Shown piece by piece: positions 25,892 to 34,332 of a stretch of 64,000 nt of DNA. A program made the position numbers and the translations under genes. The notes beneath the pieces were generated by a model. It ran no database searches. It worked only from the letters and a program-made list of their open reading frames with translations, and was not told the DNA's origin. The stretch is from JACPPO01 sp965262505. Lineage in GTDB: Bacteria; Acidobacteriota; Vicinamibacteria; Vicinamibacterales; UBA2999. The stretch lies in the NCBI GenBank assembly GCA_965262505.1, contig CBDHFM010000009.1:1-64000 (forward strand), in the 5' to 3' direction. Within the stretch, counting starts at the first letter, position 1, and every line of letters begins with the position of its first letter.

Positions 25892-27172
25892 TCAAACTCG
25901 ATCGCTACGAGACGTTACGGGCTGGCAAACGGCGGCGGCCCACTCTTCCATCAGCCGCCGTCGCCGTTCGAACAGGTCCGACCGCGCGTACGCCGCCTCG
26001 ACCTGGTTGTGCACCATGTGCGCGAGCGCCGCCTCGATGACCTCGCGCGGGTGGTCGGTCTCCTCGGCCGCCCAATCCCGAAAGGTGGACCGGAACCCGT
26101 GCGGCACGGCCGCGATCTGCTGGTCCTGGAGGAGCCGCCGTAGCGCCTGTTCGGGGAGCGGCGTCCCGTTCGCGGTGGGGAACACGAGCGGACTGGTGCC
26201 GTCGCCGAGCGTCCGCGCGGCATCGAGGATCTCCACGGCGCGACGTGCCAGCGGCACCCGGTGCGGCCGCTTCGCCTTCATGCGCGTCGCGGGGATCATC
26301 CACACGCTGCCGGCCGTGTCGATCTCGGCCCACTCGGCCCCGCGCACCTCGCCCCACCGCGCCGCGGTCAGCACGAGCCACTCGCACGCCAGCGTGACGA
26401 CGGGCGCCGCCGCCGACATGCGGACCGCCGCGACGGCCGCCGCCATGTCCTGATGGGGTAACGCCCGCCTGTGCGCCACCAGCGCCTGCTGCGGGCCGAG
26501 GACCGGCCCGATACGGTCGCAGGGGTTGTCGGTCCGCCACTCCATCGCCACGGCCCACTCCAACACCGCCCGGATGCGCTGGCGCACGCGCCGCGCGGTC
26601 TGCGCCTTGTCGTGCCAGATGGGGGTGAGGATCTCCAGCACGTCGGCGCTCGTCACGTCGGAAATCAGGCGCGTGCCTATGCGGGGAAAGGCGTAGCGCT
26701 CCAGGCTCGCCAGCCAGCTCTTCGGGTGCCGGCTGCTCTGCCAGCCGGCCCGTTGCTGGTCCAGCACGCGGCGGGCGGCGTCGGCGAACGTCGGCGTCTG
26801 CTCCGCGCGGCGTTTCTCCGCGCGCGGGTCACCGCCCTCGCGGGCCAGCTTGCGGTTGGCCAGCGCCTTCTCGCGCGCCTCGGCGAGCGGGACCAACTGC
26901 GCGCTGCCGAGCCCGAGTTCCTGGTGCCGGCCGCGGACGACGAGCCGCTGGACCCAGCTGCGGGTCCCAGACGGCTGCACGAAGAGATACAAGCCCTGCC
27001 CGTCGCAGTAGCGTCCCGGCCCCGCCGTCCGCACGAAGAGGGCGGAAAGGGCCTTGTCGGGATGGCGGCCGCGGGGTTTTGTGCGTCGCGGCCCGTTCGC
27101 CGCGCCGGGCGCGCTATTCATTCCCGTATTGTCTCGTGGAACACGGGGCACGGTATAGGACGTTCGTGACAT
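25892..27172 (-). CDS. Tyrosine integrase, second full copy
   Basis: A 426-residue near-duplicate of the integrase at 4034-5287 with all catalytic residues (TAARWGEVRG, PHGFRSTFRDWA, EAALAHMVHN, AAYARSDLF). Differences are scattered substitutions and a different C-terminus after RRRLMEEW. It is divergent from an integrase pseudogene starting at 27216, with the same intergenic DNA as at 5288-5402. Confidence 0.92.
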   Translation of the reverse strand: MSRTSYTVPRVPRDNTGMNSAPGAANGPRRTKPRGRHPDKALSALFVRTAGPGRYCDGQGLYLFVQPSGTRSWVQRLVVRGRHQELGLGSAQLVPLAEAREKALANRKLAREGGDPRAEKRRAEQTPTFADAARRVLDQQRAGWQSSRHPKSWLASLERYAFPRIGTRLISDVTSADVLEILTPIWHDKAQTARRVRQRIRAVLEWAVAMEWRTDNPCDRIGPVLGPQQALVAHRRALPHQDMAAAVAAVRMSAAAPVVTLACEWLVLTAARWGEVRGAEWAEIDTAGSVWMIPATRMKAKRPHRVPLARRAVEILDAARTLGDGTSPLVFPTANGTPLPEQALRRLLQDQQIAAVPHGFRSTFRDWAAEETDHPREVIEAALAHMVHNQVEAAYARSDLFERRRRLMEEWAAAVCQPVTSRSDRV

Positions 27173-27215
27173 GGTTCAACACCTCCATCGACGTGATAAA
27201 TCATGATGACTACGC

Positions 27216-27993
27216 TTGTTATGGTCGTCCTGGCATCACGTTGGACGGCCGTGGACCTCACGCCTCTGTTGCTGCCATGGCAACGGTTTGTACCTCCTGG
27301 TGGAGCCTACCGGTGCGCGGCGCTGGATACAACGGCTCGTCGCCCACGGACGCCGCCGCGAGCTGGGCCTCGGCGGCTTCCCGCTCGTCTCGCTGAAGGA
27401 GGCGCGCGACAAAGCGTTCTCCAACCGCAAGGCGGCGCGGCAGGGCGGCGACCCGGTCGCGGACAGGCAGCGTCCCGACACCGTGCCCACCTTCGCCGAC
27501 GCGGTCGGGCGAAGTGCGCGGCGCGCGGTGGGCCGAGATCGACCTGCGGGCCGGCGTGTGGACGATCCCCGCCGGGCGCATGAAGTCCAAGCGCGAGCAC
27601 CGGATCCCGCTGTGCGGACGGGCGGTGAAGATGCTCCGCGCGGCGCGGACGCTCGGCGATGGCCGCGGCCCGCTCGTGTTCCCCAGCCAGGGTGGCAAGC
27701 CGATCAGCATCACGCGGCTGCCGCGGCTGCTTCAGAACCTGAAGGTGGCCGCCGTGCCGCACGGATTCCGGTCATCGTTCCGGGACTGGGCCGAGGAACA
27801 GACGAATCATCCGCGTGAGGTGGTCGAGGCGGCGCTCGCGCACGTGGTGGCCAACCAGACCGAGGCGGCCTACGCCCGGTCGGACCTGTTCGAGCGCCGG
27901 CGGCGGCTGATGGACGAGTGGGCGACCTATCTGAGTGGGGAGCACAGAGGCGATGGCGCGACGGCGGCGTTAACTATTCCAGATCTGGTATAA
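27216..27993 (+). pseudogene. Second-type integrase with internal deletion and frameshift
   Basis: The N-terminal part (GLYLLVEPTGARRWIQ to TVPTFADAV) runs in one frame to about 27508. It then joins, in another frame, the catalytic part SGEVRGARWAEID through AAYARSDLF. Compared with 5403-6524 about 140 codons covering the core-binding domain and the first catalytic Arg region are lost. Not functional. Confidence 0.85.
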
Positions 27994-27994
27994 T
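27989..27994 (+). promoter_or_regulatory. -10 box TATAAT directly before the HigB-like toxin
   Basis: A perfect TATAAT ends 5 bases before the ATG at 28000, with no clear Shine-Dalgarno. Transcription would start at or next to the start codon, suggesting a leaderless mRNA. No strong -35 box is visible. Confidence 0.5.
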
Positions 27995-27999
27995 TCAGC

Positions 28000-28326
28000 A
28001 TGCCGTGGACGGTCGAAACGCTGAACGAAGCAGTCGACCAAGAACTAGAAGCGTTGCCCGCTGACCTGCGTGCGCGCTTCGTCCGCATCACGCAGCTTAT
28101 CGAGGACCTCGGATTGCCCAACGTCCAGAAACCCCATGTAAAGCATGTCAAAGAGTCCATCTGGGAGATTCGCATCAGATCGAAGGCCGGAATCGCGCGC
28201 GCCCTGTATGTGACGACGAATCCCCAACGCGTGGTGATCGTACGCGTTTTTGTCAAAAAGACCGAGAGGATCCCCGTCAGAGAGTTAATCGTGGCCTGTG
28301 AACGAGCGACGAGGTTGACGGAATGA
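28000..28326 (+). CDS. HigB/RelE-like toxin (Gp49 family)
   Basis: A 108-residue protein with the phage Gp49/HigB-like pattern: ALPADLRARFVRITQLIEDLG, KHVKESIWEIRIRSKAGIAR, ALYV and VIVRVFVKKTERIP. The toxin gene comes first and the HTH antitoxin second, the order typical of HigBA. Family role: translation-dependent mRNA cleavage. It appears intact. Confidence 0.85.
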   Translation: MPWTVETLNEAVDQELEALPADLRARFVRITQLIEDLGLPNVQKPHVKHVKESIWEIRIRSKAGIARALYVTTNPQRVVIVRVFVKKTERIPVRELIVACERATRLTE

Positions 28327-28381
28327 CATAAAAGATGCGTACGAAACTGCCAAATTGCCCAATATTTGGAGGAGATAGGGG

Positions 28382-28672
28382 ATGACCAAGGTAAACGATC
28401 TGCACCAGAGGTGGCTGAGCGCTCCAGAATACAGAAGTGAATATGAGGCTCTGGAGGATGAGTTCCAACTTGCCAGGGAGCTCATTGAGGCCAGAACCCG
28501 TGCCGGGTTGACACAGACGCAACTGGCCGAGCGGATGAAGACATCCCAGTCGTACATTGCCCGCATAGAGGGCGGCCACGTTACCCCGTCGACCAGCGCC
28601 CTTGAACGGTATGCGGCGGCAACGAACTCACGTCTGACGATCTCGTTCGAACCTCTCCAGGCGAGAACCTGA
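28382..28672 (+). CDS. HigA-like antitoxin with XRE helix-turn-helix
   Basis: A 96-residue protein. The HTH is LTQTQLAERMKTSQSYIARIEGG with Gln/Ser contacts typical of XRE, split here as LTQTQLAERM and SQSYIARIEGG. A GGAGG Shine-Dalgarno lies at about 28369-28373. It starts 55 bases after the toxin. It neutralises the toxin and probably represses the operon. Confidence 0.87.
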   Translation: MTKVNDLHQRWLSAPEYRSEYEALEDEFQLARELIEARTRAGLTQTQLAERMKTSQSYIARIEGGHVTPSTSALERYAAATNSRLTISFEPLQART

Positions 28673-28743
28673 TCCGGGAGAGAGTTAGGGTGAGCCGCTC
28701 ACCAGGTGCACTCGTGAGATAGAGTTTCCTCTGGCAACAGCCC

Positions 28744-28780
28744 CAACAAAAACAGCCCGGATCGCCTCCACGAGCCGGGC
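28744..28780 (-). terminator. Terminator for the 74-aa minus-strand gene
   Basis: Read on the minus strand: GCCCGG, an inner TCG/CGA pairing, CCGGGC, then TGTTTTTGTT. It lies 57 bases after the stop codon of the gene at 28837-29061. Confidence 0.55.
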
Positions 28781-28836
28781 GTGTCCACGGCGGCGCCGTC
28801 CGCCGCGGTGGAGGGCCGGCCGATCAGTGGGCGGGC

Positions 28837-29061
28837 TTACCCGCCGTAGACGAGCGCATCGATCTCATCCAGCGACAGCCAGGACACGGGCTCGCCGTAC
28901 ACGTCGCACTCAAACTCCACGAGGTCGCCGCGCGGCGTGTCGTACAGCGAGAGTTCGCGGCGTGTCAGCCGTTCGACGGCATCGGGCTCGGTGACGTAGT
29001 AATAGGTGTCAATAAGCCGCTGAGCCTGGGCCGGGGTGAGCGTGATGGTCTTGTCGGGCAT
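28837..29061 (-). CDS. Hypothetical 74-residue acidic protein
   Basis: It starts MPDKTITLTPAQAQRLIDTY behind a good GGAGAG ribosome site. Segments EFECDVYGEPVSWLSLDEID suggest a compact mixed fold. No family is recognised. A hairpin terminator follows. The typical small-gene organisation supports expression. Confidence 0.55.
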   Translation of the reverse strand: MPDKTITLTPAQAQRLIDTYYYVTEPDAVERLTRRELSLYDTPRGDLVEFECDVYGEPVSWLSLDEIDALVYGG

Positions 29062-29223
29062 CGATCTCTCCTTCGGGTTCTCGGTGACGGTGTGTCCTCA
29101 CTGACGAGGGACACCCGCACGCCGGGACACATGGGGGAGTCGGCAGGCCGCGCCGCCGGAGAGACGAGGGGCCGCACGAGCCGGACCTGTGCCAGCACGG
29201 GGCGCGGAGCGAGCTGGCGCAGT

Positions 29224-29278
29224 GGTCCAGCGACTGGGAGCCGTCCGCCTTTGAGACGCGAGCGTAGCCGATCAGCAT
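29224..29278 (-). pseudogene. Resolvase N-terminal stub
   Basis: Only MLIGYARVSKADGSQSLD remains of a serine resolvase, with the same upstream TTTACGACAC as at 20340. It breaks into unrelated sequence afterwards. Confidence 0.7.
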
Positions 29279-29423
29279 GTGTCGTAAACGGTCTTATGCA
29301 CTACGTACGTAGGTACCCCACCCGCCTTGCATTCTGAACGACCGTTCACTAACATGACGCAGAGCATGGCCGCCAGAAATCCTCCCAACCGCAACGCCCG
29401 CCGAGGGATAGCGGAGTAGAGCA

Positions 29424-29936
29424 GTGCCCGCCCGCCCGCGCTGGCTGCTGGCCATCCCCGACGCCATCCGCCAGCTCGAAACGCTCGACCGCGACCTCCT
29501 CACCCGCCGTGATCTCGAACGGCTTTTCGGCGTCTCGAAGGTCCGCGCCGCCGCCCTGATGACGACCTTCGGCGCCGGCCGGACCGGGCACCTGCTGACC
29601 CTGCCGCGCGCCGACCTCCTGCGCCAGCTCCGCCGGCACCGGACACGGGCCGCCTTCCGCGGCGAGGCGACGCGCCGCGACCGGGTCGTCACCGAGCTCC
29701 GCCAGGCCCGGCTCATTGGGATCCGGGCCGCGGTGCCCCTCGAGGCGCTCGAGGCGCGCCTGGCCGGCCTGCCCGCAGGCGTGTTGGTCGAGCCCGGCCG
29801 GATCGAGGTGCGCTTCCGCGGCGCCAAGGACGCCGTCGGGCGGCTCTTCGCGCTCGCCCAGGCGCTGACCCACGACTACGAGCAGTTCGAGGCGCTCGTC
29901 GACGGGGAGGCGCCGGGCGCGGCGGGGGAGAGGTGA
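29424..29936 (+). CDS. Hypothetical HTH-containing protein next to an integrase fragment
   Basis: A 170-residue Arg/Ala-rich protein. Residues ~22-55 (LLTRRDLERLFGVSKVRAAALM) look like a helix-turn-helix; the C-terminal half (GVLVEPGRIEVRF) is beta-rich. The next gene starts 4 bases after its stop and encodes the N-terminus of a recombinase. It may be a regulatory or accessory protein of a mobile element; the function is not known. Confidence 0.6.
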   Translation: MPARPRWLLAIPDAIRQLETLDRDLLTRRDLERLFGVSKVRAAALMTTFGAGRTGHLLTLPRADLLRQLRRHRTRAAFRGEATRRDRVVTELRQARLIGIRAAVPLEALEARLAGLPAGVLVEPGRIEVRFRGAKDAVGRLFALAQALTHDYEQFEALVDGEAPGAAGER

Positions 29937-29940
29937 CGGG

Positions 29941-30069
29941 ATGAGCGAAGAGGTGGCGCTGGGGCGAGCCGCCGGGCGAGCGGTGGGGCAGTTTCTGGCG
30001 TGGTGCGAGGCGCTGGGCCTGGGGCTCACGGCGATCGCGCCGCTGCACGTGGCGGCCTTTCAGCACTGA
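29941..30069 (+). pseudogene. Tyrosine recombinase N-terminal fragment
   Basis: 42 codons resembling the SAM-like N-terminal domain of phage-type integrases (FLAWCEALGLGLTAIAPLHVAAF), split here as FLAWCEALGL and APLHVAAF, ending abruptly with a stop. The core and catalytic domains are absent. Confidence 0.55.
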
Positions 30070-30162
30070 ACGACCGAGAGACTTCACCGGCGACCATGAT
30101 CTTCATATACTGGGATGACGCTCGGCCTGAGCGGCTCCCTCCGAGGAATTAAGCAGACGCCA

Positions 30163-30185
30163 ATGTGTGCCTATTAGGCACACAT
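30163..30185. promoter_or_regulatory. Palindromic operator upstream of the BrnT-like toxin
   Basis: ATGTGTGCC-TATTA-GGCACACAT is a perfect 9-bp inverted repeat ending 18 bases before the GTG start. The placement fits an autoregulatory operator for the TA operon. Confidence 0.65.
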
Positions 30186-30203
30186 CATGCTACGCTGTCC
30201 TGC

Positions 30204-30497
30204 GTGAAAGTCTTCGCGTGGGACGACGCCAAAAACGCGACGCTCCGTGCGGATCGTGGCATCGGGTTCGAGGATGTCGTATTTCATATCGAGCGCGGTG
30301 ACGTGCTCGACATACTCGAACACCCGAACTCCCACCAGTACGCCGGCCAACGCATCTTCGTTGTCCAACGCGACGACTACGTGTATCTGGTGCCGTACGT
30401 TGAGGACGAGGACACGGTCTTCCTGAAGACGATCATTCCGAGTCGGAAGGCCACACGTCAGTATCTCGGTGAGGAGTCTGAGGACCATGAAGATTGA
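30204..30497 (+). CDS. BrnT-like toxin
   Basis: A 97-residue protein read from GTG at 30204 (VKVFAWDDAKNATLRADRGI). It has the BrnT/DUF4258-like pattern: DDAKNATLRADRGIGFEDV, then a central VVQRDDYVYLV and a C-terminal KTIIPSRKATRQYL. An upstream ATG at 30165 would sit within the operator palindrome and is less likely. The gene overlaps the antitoxin by 11 bases. Family role: ribonuclease toxin. Confidence 0.75.
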   Translation: MKVFAWDDAKNATLRADRGIGFEDVVFHIERGDVLDILEHPNSHQYAGQRIFVVQRDDYVYLVPYVEDEDTVFLKTIIPSRKATRQYLGEESEDHED

Positions 30498-30753
30498 CGC
30501 CCAGGAAAAGGACTTACTTAAGTCAGTCGAGCGCGGAGAGTGGACGTCTACCGGTGGTGGCAAGCAAGCGCGCACGCGCTACGCTCGCTACGCCAAGGCC
30601 ACGTTCCGCAAGGACCGCCGGCTGAATATTCGGCTCTCGAGCAAGGATCTGGAGGCGATCCAGAAGCGCGCGTTGGCCGAGGGGTTGCCGTATCAGACCC
30701 TGATTTCGAGCCTGTTGCACAAGTACGCCGCCGGGTCCCTCAAGGAGGTTTGA
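30487..30753 (+). CDS. BrnA/CopG-like antitoxin
   Basis: An 88-residue protein. The C-terminal segment NIRLSSKDLEAIQKRA followed by EGLPYQTLISSLLHKY is a characteristic ribbon-helix-helix antitoxin signature. It starts within the toxin gene. It likely binds the palindrome at 30163-30185. Confidence 0.8.
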   Translation: MKIDAQEKDLLKSVERGEWTSTGGGKQARTRYARYAKATFRKDRRLNIRLSSKDLEAIQKRALAEGLPYQTLISSLLHKYAAGSLKEV

Positions 30754-31080
30754 GCCTGGTCGTGCCATGCTCGTTCGCTCGGACGTCTGCGAGACAGAAA
30801 ATAAGACACTGGATACGACACACGGCGGCGCGCGTCTGCCGGCTGCCCACGCGGGTGAGGGTGTGCTTGCCGAAGTCGCAGGCTGGTTTTCATGCGCGAG
30901 GGGGTGACGTGGAACGTCGTGATTCCGGGGGACGGCTTCGCCGGTAAGCTCGCCGCCGGCATCAAACGAAAGATCGGCGGGGCGTCGGTCGTCTTGGCCG
31001 AGTACGCCGGACCTGGTGCCGGCGCGGGGTTGTGTACAGAGAAACGCCGCGCGGCGGTGAGCCGCGCGGCGTGTGTCGCG
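30754..31080. other. No gene recognised
   Basis: A plus-strand ORF from 30892 (WNVVIPGDGFAGKLAAGIKRKIGG then Ala/Gly-rich) might be a gene fragment, but its second half overlaps the end of the minus-strand gene at 31081-31383 and has low-complexity character. Nothing else is visible. Confidence 0.4.
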
Positions 31081-31383
31081 TCAGGCGTCCTGGTCGTCGT
31101 GGGCGGGATCGCCGTTGGGCTCGGCGGCGGCGGCGTCAGCGCGCGCCTCGGCCTGTAGTTCGTGGATGCGCGTGTTCGCCATGTCTGCGACCTTGGCGAC
31201 GGTCAGCAGCTCATCGCGGCCGAAGGAGGGGGAGCGTTCCCACGTGTCCTCGCGGCGATACAGGCGGGTGATCTGAGTCGAGTAGAACGTGCCCTCGTCG
31301 GCGGCACGGTTGCGCCAAATGGTGGCGGCGATACGGCCGAGTCTGACCTCGGCGACGGGCTGCTCGTGGGTGTTGGTTGCCAT
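31081..31383 (-). CDS. Conserved plasmid/ICE-type small protein
   Basis: A 100-residue protein with VAEVRLGRIAATIWRN, FYSTQITRLYR and WERSPSFGRDELLTVAKVADMA. I recognise this arrangement as a recurrent family in plasmids and integrative elements; the name and function are unknown. The C-terminal ~20 residues are acidic and Ala-rich. It is the last gene of a minus-strand cluster with two upstream small genes. Confidence 0.7.
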   Translation of the reverse strand: MATNTHEQPVAEVRLGRIAATIWRNRAADEGTFYSTQITRLYRREDTWERSPSFGRDELLTVAKVADMANTRIHELQAEARADAAAAEPNGDPAHDDQDA

Positions 31384-31561
31384 GTCGTGTCTCCTTGTTC
31401 GTGGTGGGGGTGATTCCCCGTCCGCTCACTGAGCGCTGGTGGATGGGGATGAGCCCCCGCGACAACGTGCACCGCGATGCGCGGGGGAAACGGCGGGGGA
31501 AACGGCCCACAGGACCGGCGTGAAGCGTCCGGGCCAGGTGCGGCACGCGATTGACACACAC

Positions 31562-31810
31562 TTAGCGCGCCCACCGGCGGCGGGTGCGTTGGGCCAACTC
31601 TGCGCCGTGGCGCGCGTCCGCCGCGTGCCTGGCGGCGTAGGTGGCGAGTGCATCCCACGCCTCGGCCGCGTGGGTGTTCGCGGTCGCGGCCTCAGTCGCG
31701 GCCTCGGTGCGGGCCGCGTCCGCTTTGACGATGCGGGCGCGCATGGTGTCGAGCGCTTTGGTCGCCTTCGTGCTCAGCGTGTCGGCGGTTGTGATGTTGG
31801 TGCTCACCAT
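31562..31810 (-). CDS. Ala-rich helical small protein A
   Basis: An 82-residue, almost wholly helical Ala/Thr/Arg-rich protein ending AELAQRTRRRWAR. It is a paralogue of the 73-aa protein at 33305-33526 (shared LDTMRA, RGAELA-like and RRWAR ends). Its ATG overlaps the stop of the Sel1 gene. The function is unknown; the position in tra-like debris suggests a conjugation accessory role. Confidence 0.6.
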   Translation of the reverse strand: MVSTNITTADTLSTKATKALDTMRARIVKADAARTEAATEAATANTHAAEAWDALATYAARHAADARHGAELAQRTRRRWAR

Positions 31811-32403
31811 TTGCGTGCTCCTTTCACGTCGCCACCGGTCCGCGTCCCGGTCGCCGGGTCGTCGTCAGCGGGGACGTCCTGCGGCTCGCCGATACGGTGG
31901 ATCATGGTCTGGCGTAAGCGCGCCTCGATCGCGCGCGTGTCTTTCTCGCGTGTTTTCAAGGCGTGCATGATGGCTTGGATGCGGCGCTGCGCGCGCTCGG
32001 CACAGTTGCTCAAGTTCGTGATGGTCTGAAACAGCCCTTGCCGGTGTCTCGTGTGCGTCTGCTCGAAATCCGTCAAGCGGCGGTGGGCGTCGTCGAGCCG
32101 CCGGGTGGCGTCGTCGATGCGATTCAAGAGCGCGTCGAGTTGCCGCGCCCTGGGGAGGACGCGGTCGAGGATCAGATCGACTTCGGCTGCTCCGCGTTCC
32201 AGTCGGATACGGTTGCGGCGCACGCGATCGAACAGATCCTCTCGGGTGTCTGCGGCGGGCGGCGCCTGCGGATCGAACGGGCCGGGGATCTGCGGGGGTG
32301 CCAATGAGTCCAGCAGGCGTTGCGCCTGCTCATGCCCTTGGGCGGCGGCCAGGCGGCACCACACGTCGCCGGAGACATAATCGCGCGAGATGCCACGGCC
32401 CAC
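31804..32403 (-). CDS. Sel1-repeat / coiled-coil protein (N-terminus unclear)
   Basis: A 199-residue ORF from a GTG. The first ~30 residues (RDYVSGDVWCRLAAAQGHEQA) are part of a Sel1 repeat, and in-frame DNA upstream encodes more of it (AKAQFKLAELYYVGRGI) but without a standard start before a stop near 32500. So the 5' end is truncated, or starts at a rarer codon. Residues ~60-160 form a long coiled coil. It is followed by small protein A with overlapping codons. Sel1 proteins mediate protein contacts. Confidence 0.6.
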   Translation of the reverse strand: MGRGISRDYVSGDVWCRLAAAQGHEQAQRLLDSLAPPQIPGPFDPQAPPAADTREDLFDRVRRNRIRLERGAAEVDLILDRVLPRARQLDALLNRIDDATRRLDDAHRRLTDFEQTHTRHRQGLFQTITNLSNCAERAQRRIQAIMHALKTREKDTRAIEARLRQTMIHRIGEPQDVPADDDPATGTRTGGDVKGARKW

Positions 32404-32563
32404 GTAGTACAGCTCGGCCAGTTTGAATTGCGCCTTGGCGTGGCCCGCGGCCGCGCGGATTGTGTGCAGCCCGTGTCGGTCATCGGGGTGGACTCCAGCG
32501 CCCTCGGCTCACGCCACAGGCTCGAGCCTCGCGCCCGCGCCCGGCGCGGACGGCGACCCGACG

Positions 32564-32647
32564 TTAGGCCGTCGGCATGTCGAGGCGTTGCATCTCCCAT
32601 GTGTTCCTCCCGGCGTCGTACCCGTTGACGTACGCCGCTTCTTCGAC
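32564..32647 (-). pseudogene. VirB11-like ATPase, C-terminal tail fragment
   Basis: Minus-strand frame VEEAAYVNGYDAGRNTWEMQ closely matches the end of the fragment at 33630-33983. Only ~28 codons and the stop remain. Confidence 0.6.
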
Positions 32648-32806
32648 TAGACGAGGGGGTGGCACCGATCACAGCGAATCTGCTACCGAGCGACGTTGGC
32701 TCTCCAGTGCAGAGGTCGCAGGTTGGAGATCAGGTCACTCCCCCCGGCCGCAACCGGGACACTCTGATCGATTTTCCATCCGTGGAAGGGGTGGTACACT
32801 GCAGGT

Positions 32807-33034
32807 ATGAATGCGACCGACCGCATCACCATCTTCGTGGCGGCCGCGGCCGTCGTCTTCACGATGGCCGGCAGCGCCTGGTACTCGGGCAAGCGCATCG
32901 ACGACGTCAACGCCCGCATCGACGGCTTGCGCATAGACATGAACGCCCGCTTCACTGAAGTCCACGACGACATCACGGAACTGCGCGCCCTCGTGATCGA
33001 GGTCCTCAAGCGCGACACCGACGCCGCCAACTAG
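32807..33034 (+). CDS. Small membrane-anchored coiled-coil protein
   Basis: A 75-residue protein with one N-terminal membrane helix (ITIFVAAAAVVFTMAGSAW) and a C-terminal heptad-like region (IDDVNARIDGLRIDMNARF). This resembles small proteins of the DUF1640 type. A downstream small gene starts 14 bases later. Confidence 0.6.
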   Translation: MNATDRITIFVAAAAVVFTMAGSAWYSGKRIDDVNARIDGLRIDMNARFTEVHDDITELRALVIEVLKRDTDAAN

Positions 33035-33048
33035 CCCGACACCGAGGT

Positions 33049-33270
33049 GTGATCTCTCCATACCCCTCGGACCCAATCATCGCTGAAGTTCGGGCCATCC
33101 GGCAGGCGACCGCCGCGCGCTTCGACGACGACGGTGAGGCGATCTTCAGGGACATTCGAGCCAGACAGGAGGCCTCCGGCCGCGTGTACGTCCGCGTGCC
33201 GCACGCCGCGTCGCTTCCCACCGCAAGGATTGGCCGACACGCGAGCGAGACCAGACCAACAGACTCTTGA
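33049..33270 (+). CDS. Small conserved protein (EVRAIR family)
   Basis: A 73-residue frame from GTG. DPIIAEVRAIRQATAARFDD then IFRDIRARQEASGR matches a widespread family of ~60-70-aa proteins found beside toxin genes; the function is unknown. A relative is at 38730-38906. The start is uncertain: the GAGG is very close to the GTG. Confidence 0.55.
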   Translation: MISPYPSDPIIAEVRAIRQATAARFDDDGEAIFRDIRARQEASGRVYVRVPHAASLPTARIGRHASETRPTDS

Positions 33271-33304
33271 CGGGAATCGCCCCTCAAGATTGCCCCGCCG
33301 CCGC

Positions 33305-33526
33305 CTAGCGCGCCCAGCGGTGCCGGGTGCGGTCGGCTAGTTCTGCCCCGCGCCGGCAGTCGATCGCCTGTGTCGCCGCGGCGTCGACGACCTTGGCGGC
33401 GCGCGCCTGGTGCGCGGTGTCGGAACGCGCGGCGTCCGCGCGCGTGATGTGGGCGCGCATGGTGTCCAGGCGCTTGCGCGCCGTGGCATGGAGTGTTCCT
33501 GCGGCGTCACTCTTGAGATCGGTCAT
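33305..33526 (-). CDS. Ala-rich helical small protein B
   Basis: A 73-residue paralogue of 31562-31810: LDTMRAHITRADAARSD and RRGAELADRTRHRWAR align throughout. As at the other locus it lies downstream of a VirB11-like remnant on the minus strand, so the pair marks a duplicated tra segment. Confidence 0.55.
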   Translation of the reverse strand: MTDLKSDAAGTLHATARKRLDTMRAHITRADAARSDTAHQARAAKVVDAAATQAIDCRRGAELADRTRHRWAR

Positions 33527-33629
33527 GGGGTGGGTCTCCTGGTGCGTGGTGTGGCGGGCGCGCGCTGGTCCTCAGGCCCGCCGGTCAGCCGCGTGGCGAG
33601 GACGGCGAGGGTGCGGAGGCGCGCGCGAC

Positions 33630-33983
33630 TCAGACGGGCAGTCGTTCGAGTCGTTGTATGTCCCATTGATTCCTTCCGGCGTCGTAGCCGTTGACGTACG
33701 CCGCTTCTTCGACACAGCGCCGGCCGTCGGCGCGGGTCATGTGGATCACCATGGCGATCCCGTCCACGACGCCCCGGCACGTGACGTCCCACGGGAGATC
33801 GCCGCCGCGCACTTCGCCGACGACGATGTGATCGGGTCGGTGCCGCAAGGCGTGCCGCACCAGGTCGCGGATGGTCACGGCTCCGTGCTGCAGCCCGCGC
33901 GCCTCGAACCGGACGCAGTTCAGGGAGTCGATCCCGGCGACGGCGCCGTCGTCGACCATGAGCGCGTGACCGGGCGCATCCAC
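33630..33983 (-). pseudogene. VirB11/TrbB-type secretion ATPase fragment with internal deletion
   Basis: A 117-residue frame with GAVTIRDLVRHALRHRPDHI and VVGEVRGGD (Walker B/Asp-box region of VirB11), then DVTCRGVVDGIAMVIHM and the tail EEAAYVNGYDAGRN. The N-terminal domain and Walker A are missing, and the ~45 residues normally between GEVRGG and the later segment (the HisBox) are deleted. Remnant of a type IV secretion motor. Confidence 0.72.
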
Positions 33984-34055
33984 CAGGGGGCGGCTTCATC
34001 CAGCGCCTACGATTCAGTGGAACTTGCGGTGCAGGCCTAGTCAGTTATATGTATG

Positions 34056-34061
34056 TATAAT
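34056..34061 (+). promoter_or_regulatory. -10 box before mazEF
   Basis: TATAAT lies 13 bases before the mazE ATG, in an AT-rich island between GC-rich blocks. A short leader or leaderless transcript is expected. Confidence 0.45.
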
Positions 34062-34074
34062 ATTGAACGCGTCC

Positions 34075-34332
34075 ATGCATACAACCAACCTGCGCAAGGT
34101 CGGCGGTTCCGTCATGCTCGCAGTGCCCCCGGCTTTTCTGAACCTCCTGAAGCTCGGGGTCGGGGCCAAGGTGGAGATCGCTGTGGAGAACGATCGCCTC
34201 ATCATCGTGCCCAAGGTGCGTCGTCGCTACTCACTCGATGAGCTGCTGGCACAATGCGACGAGACCGCGACCCTTTCCGCCGAGGACCGTGACTGGATTG
34301 ATGCCAAGCCGGTCGGCAACGAGCTGTTGTAG
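34075..34332 (+). CDS. mazE: MazE-like antitoxin (AbrB fold)
   Basis: An 85-residue protein starting MHTTNLRKVGGSVMLAVPPA, the swapped-hairpin AbrB start, with VEIAVENDRLIIVPK completing the barrel and an acidic C-terminal toxin-binding tail. The ATG at 34075 is chosen by homology. Its stop overlaps the toxin start (TAGTG). Confidence 0.87.
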   Translation: MHTTNLRKVGGSVMLAVPPAFLNLLKLGVGAKVEIAVENDRLIIVPKVRRRYSLDELLAQCDETATLSAEDRDWIDAKPVGNELL

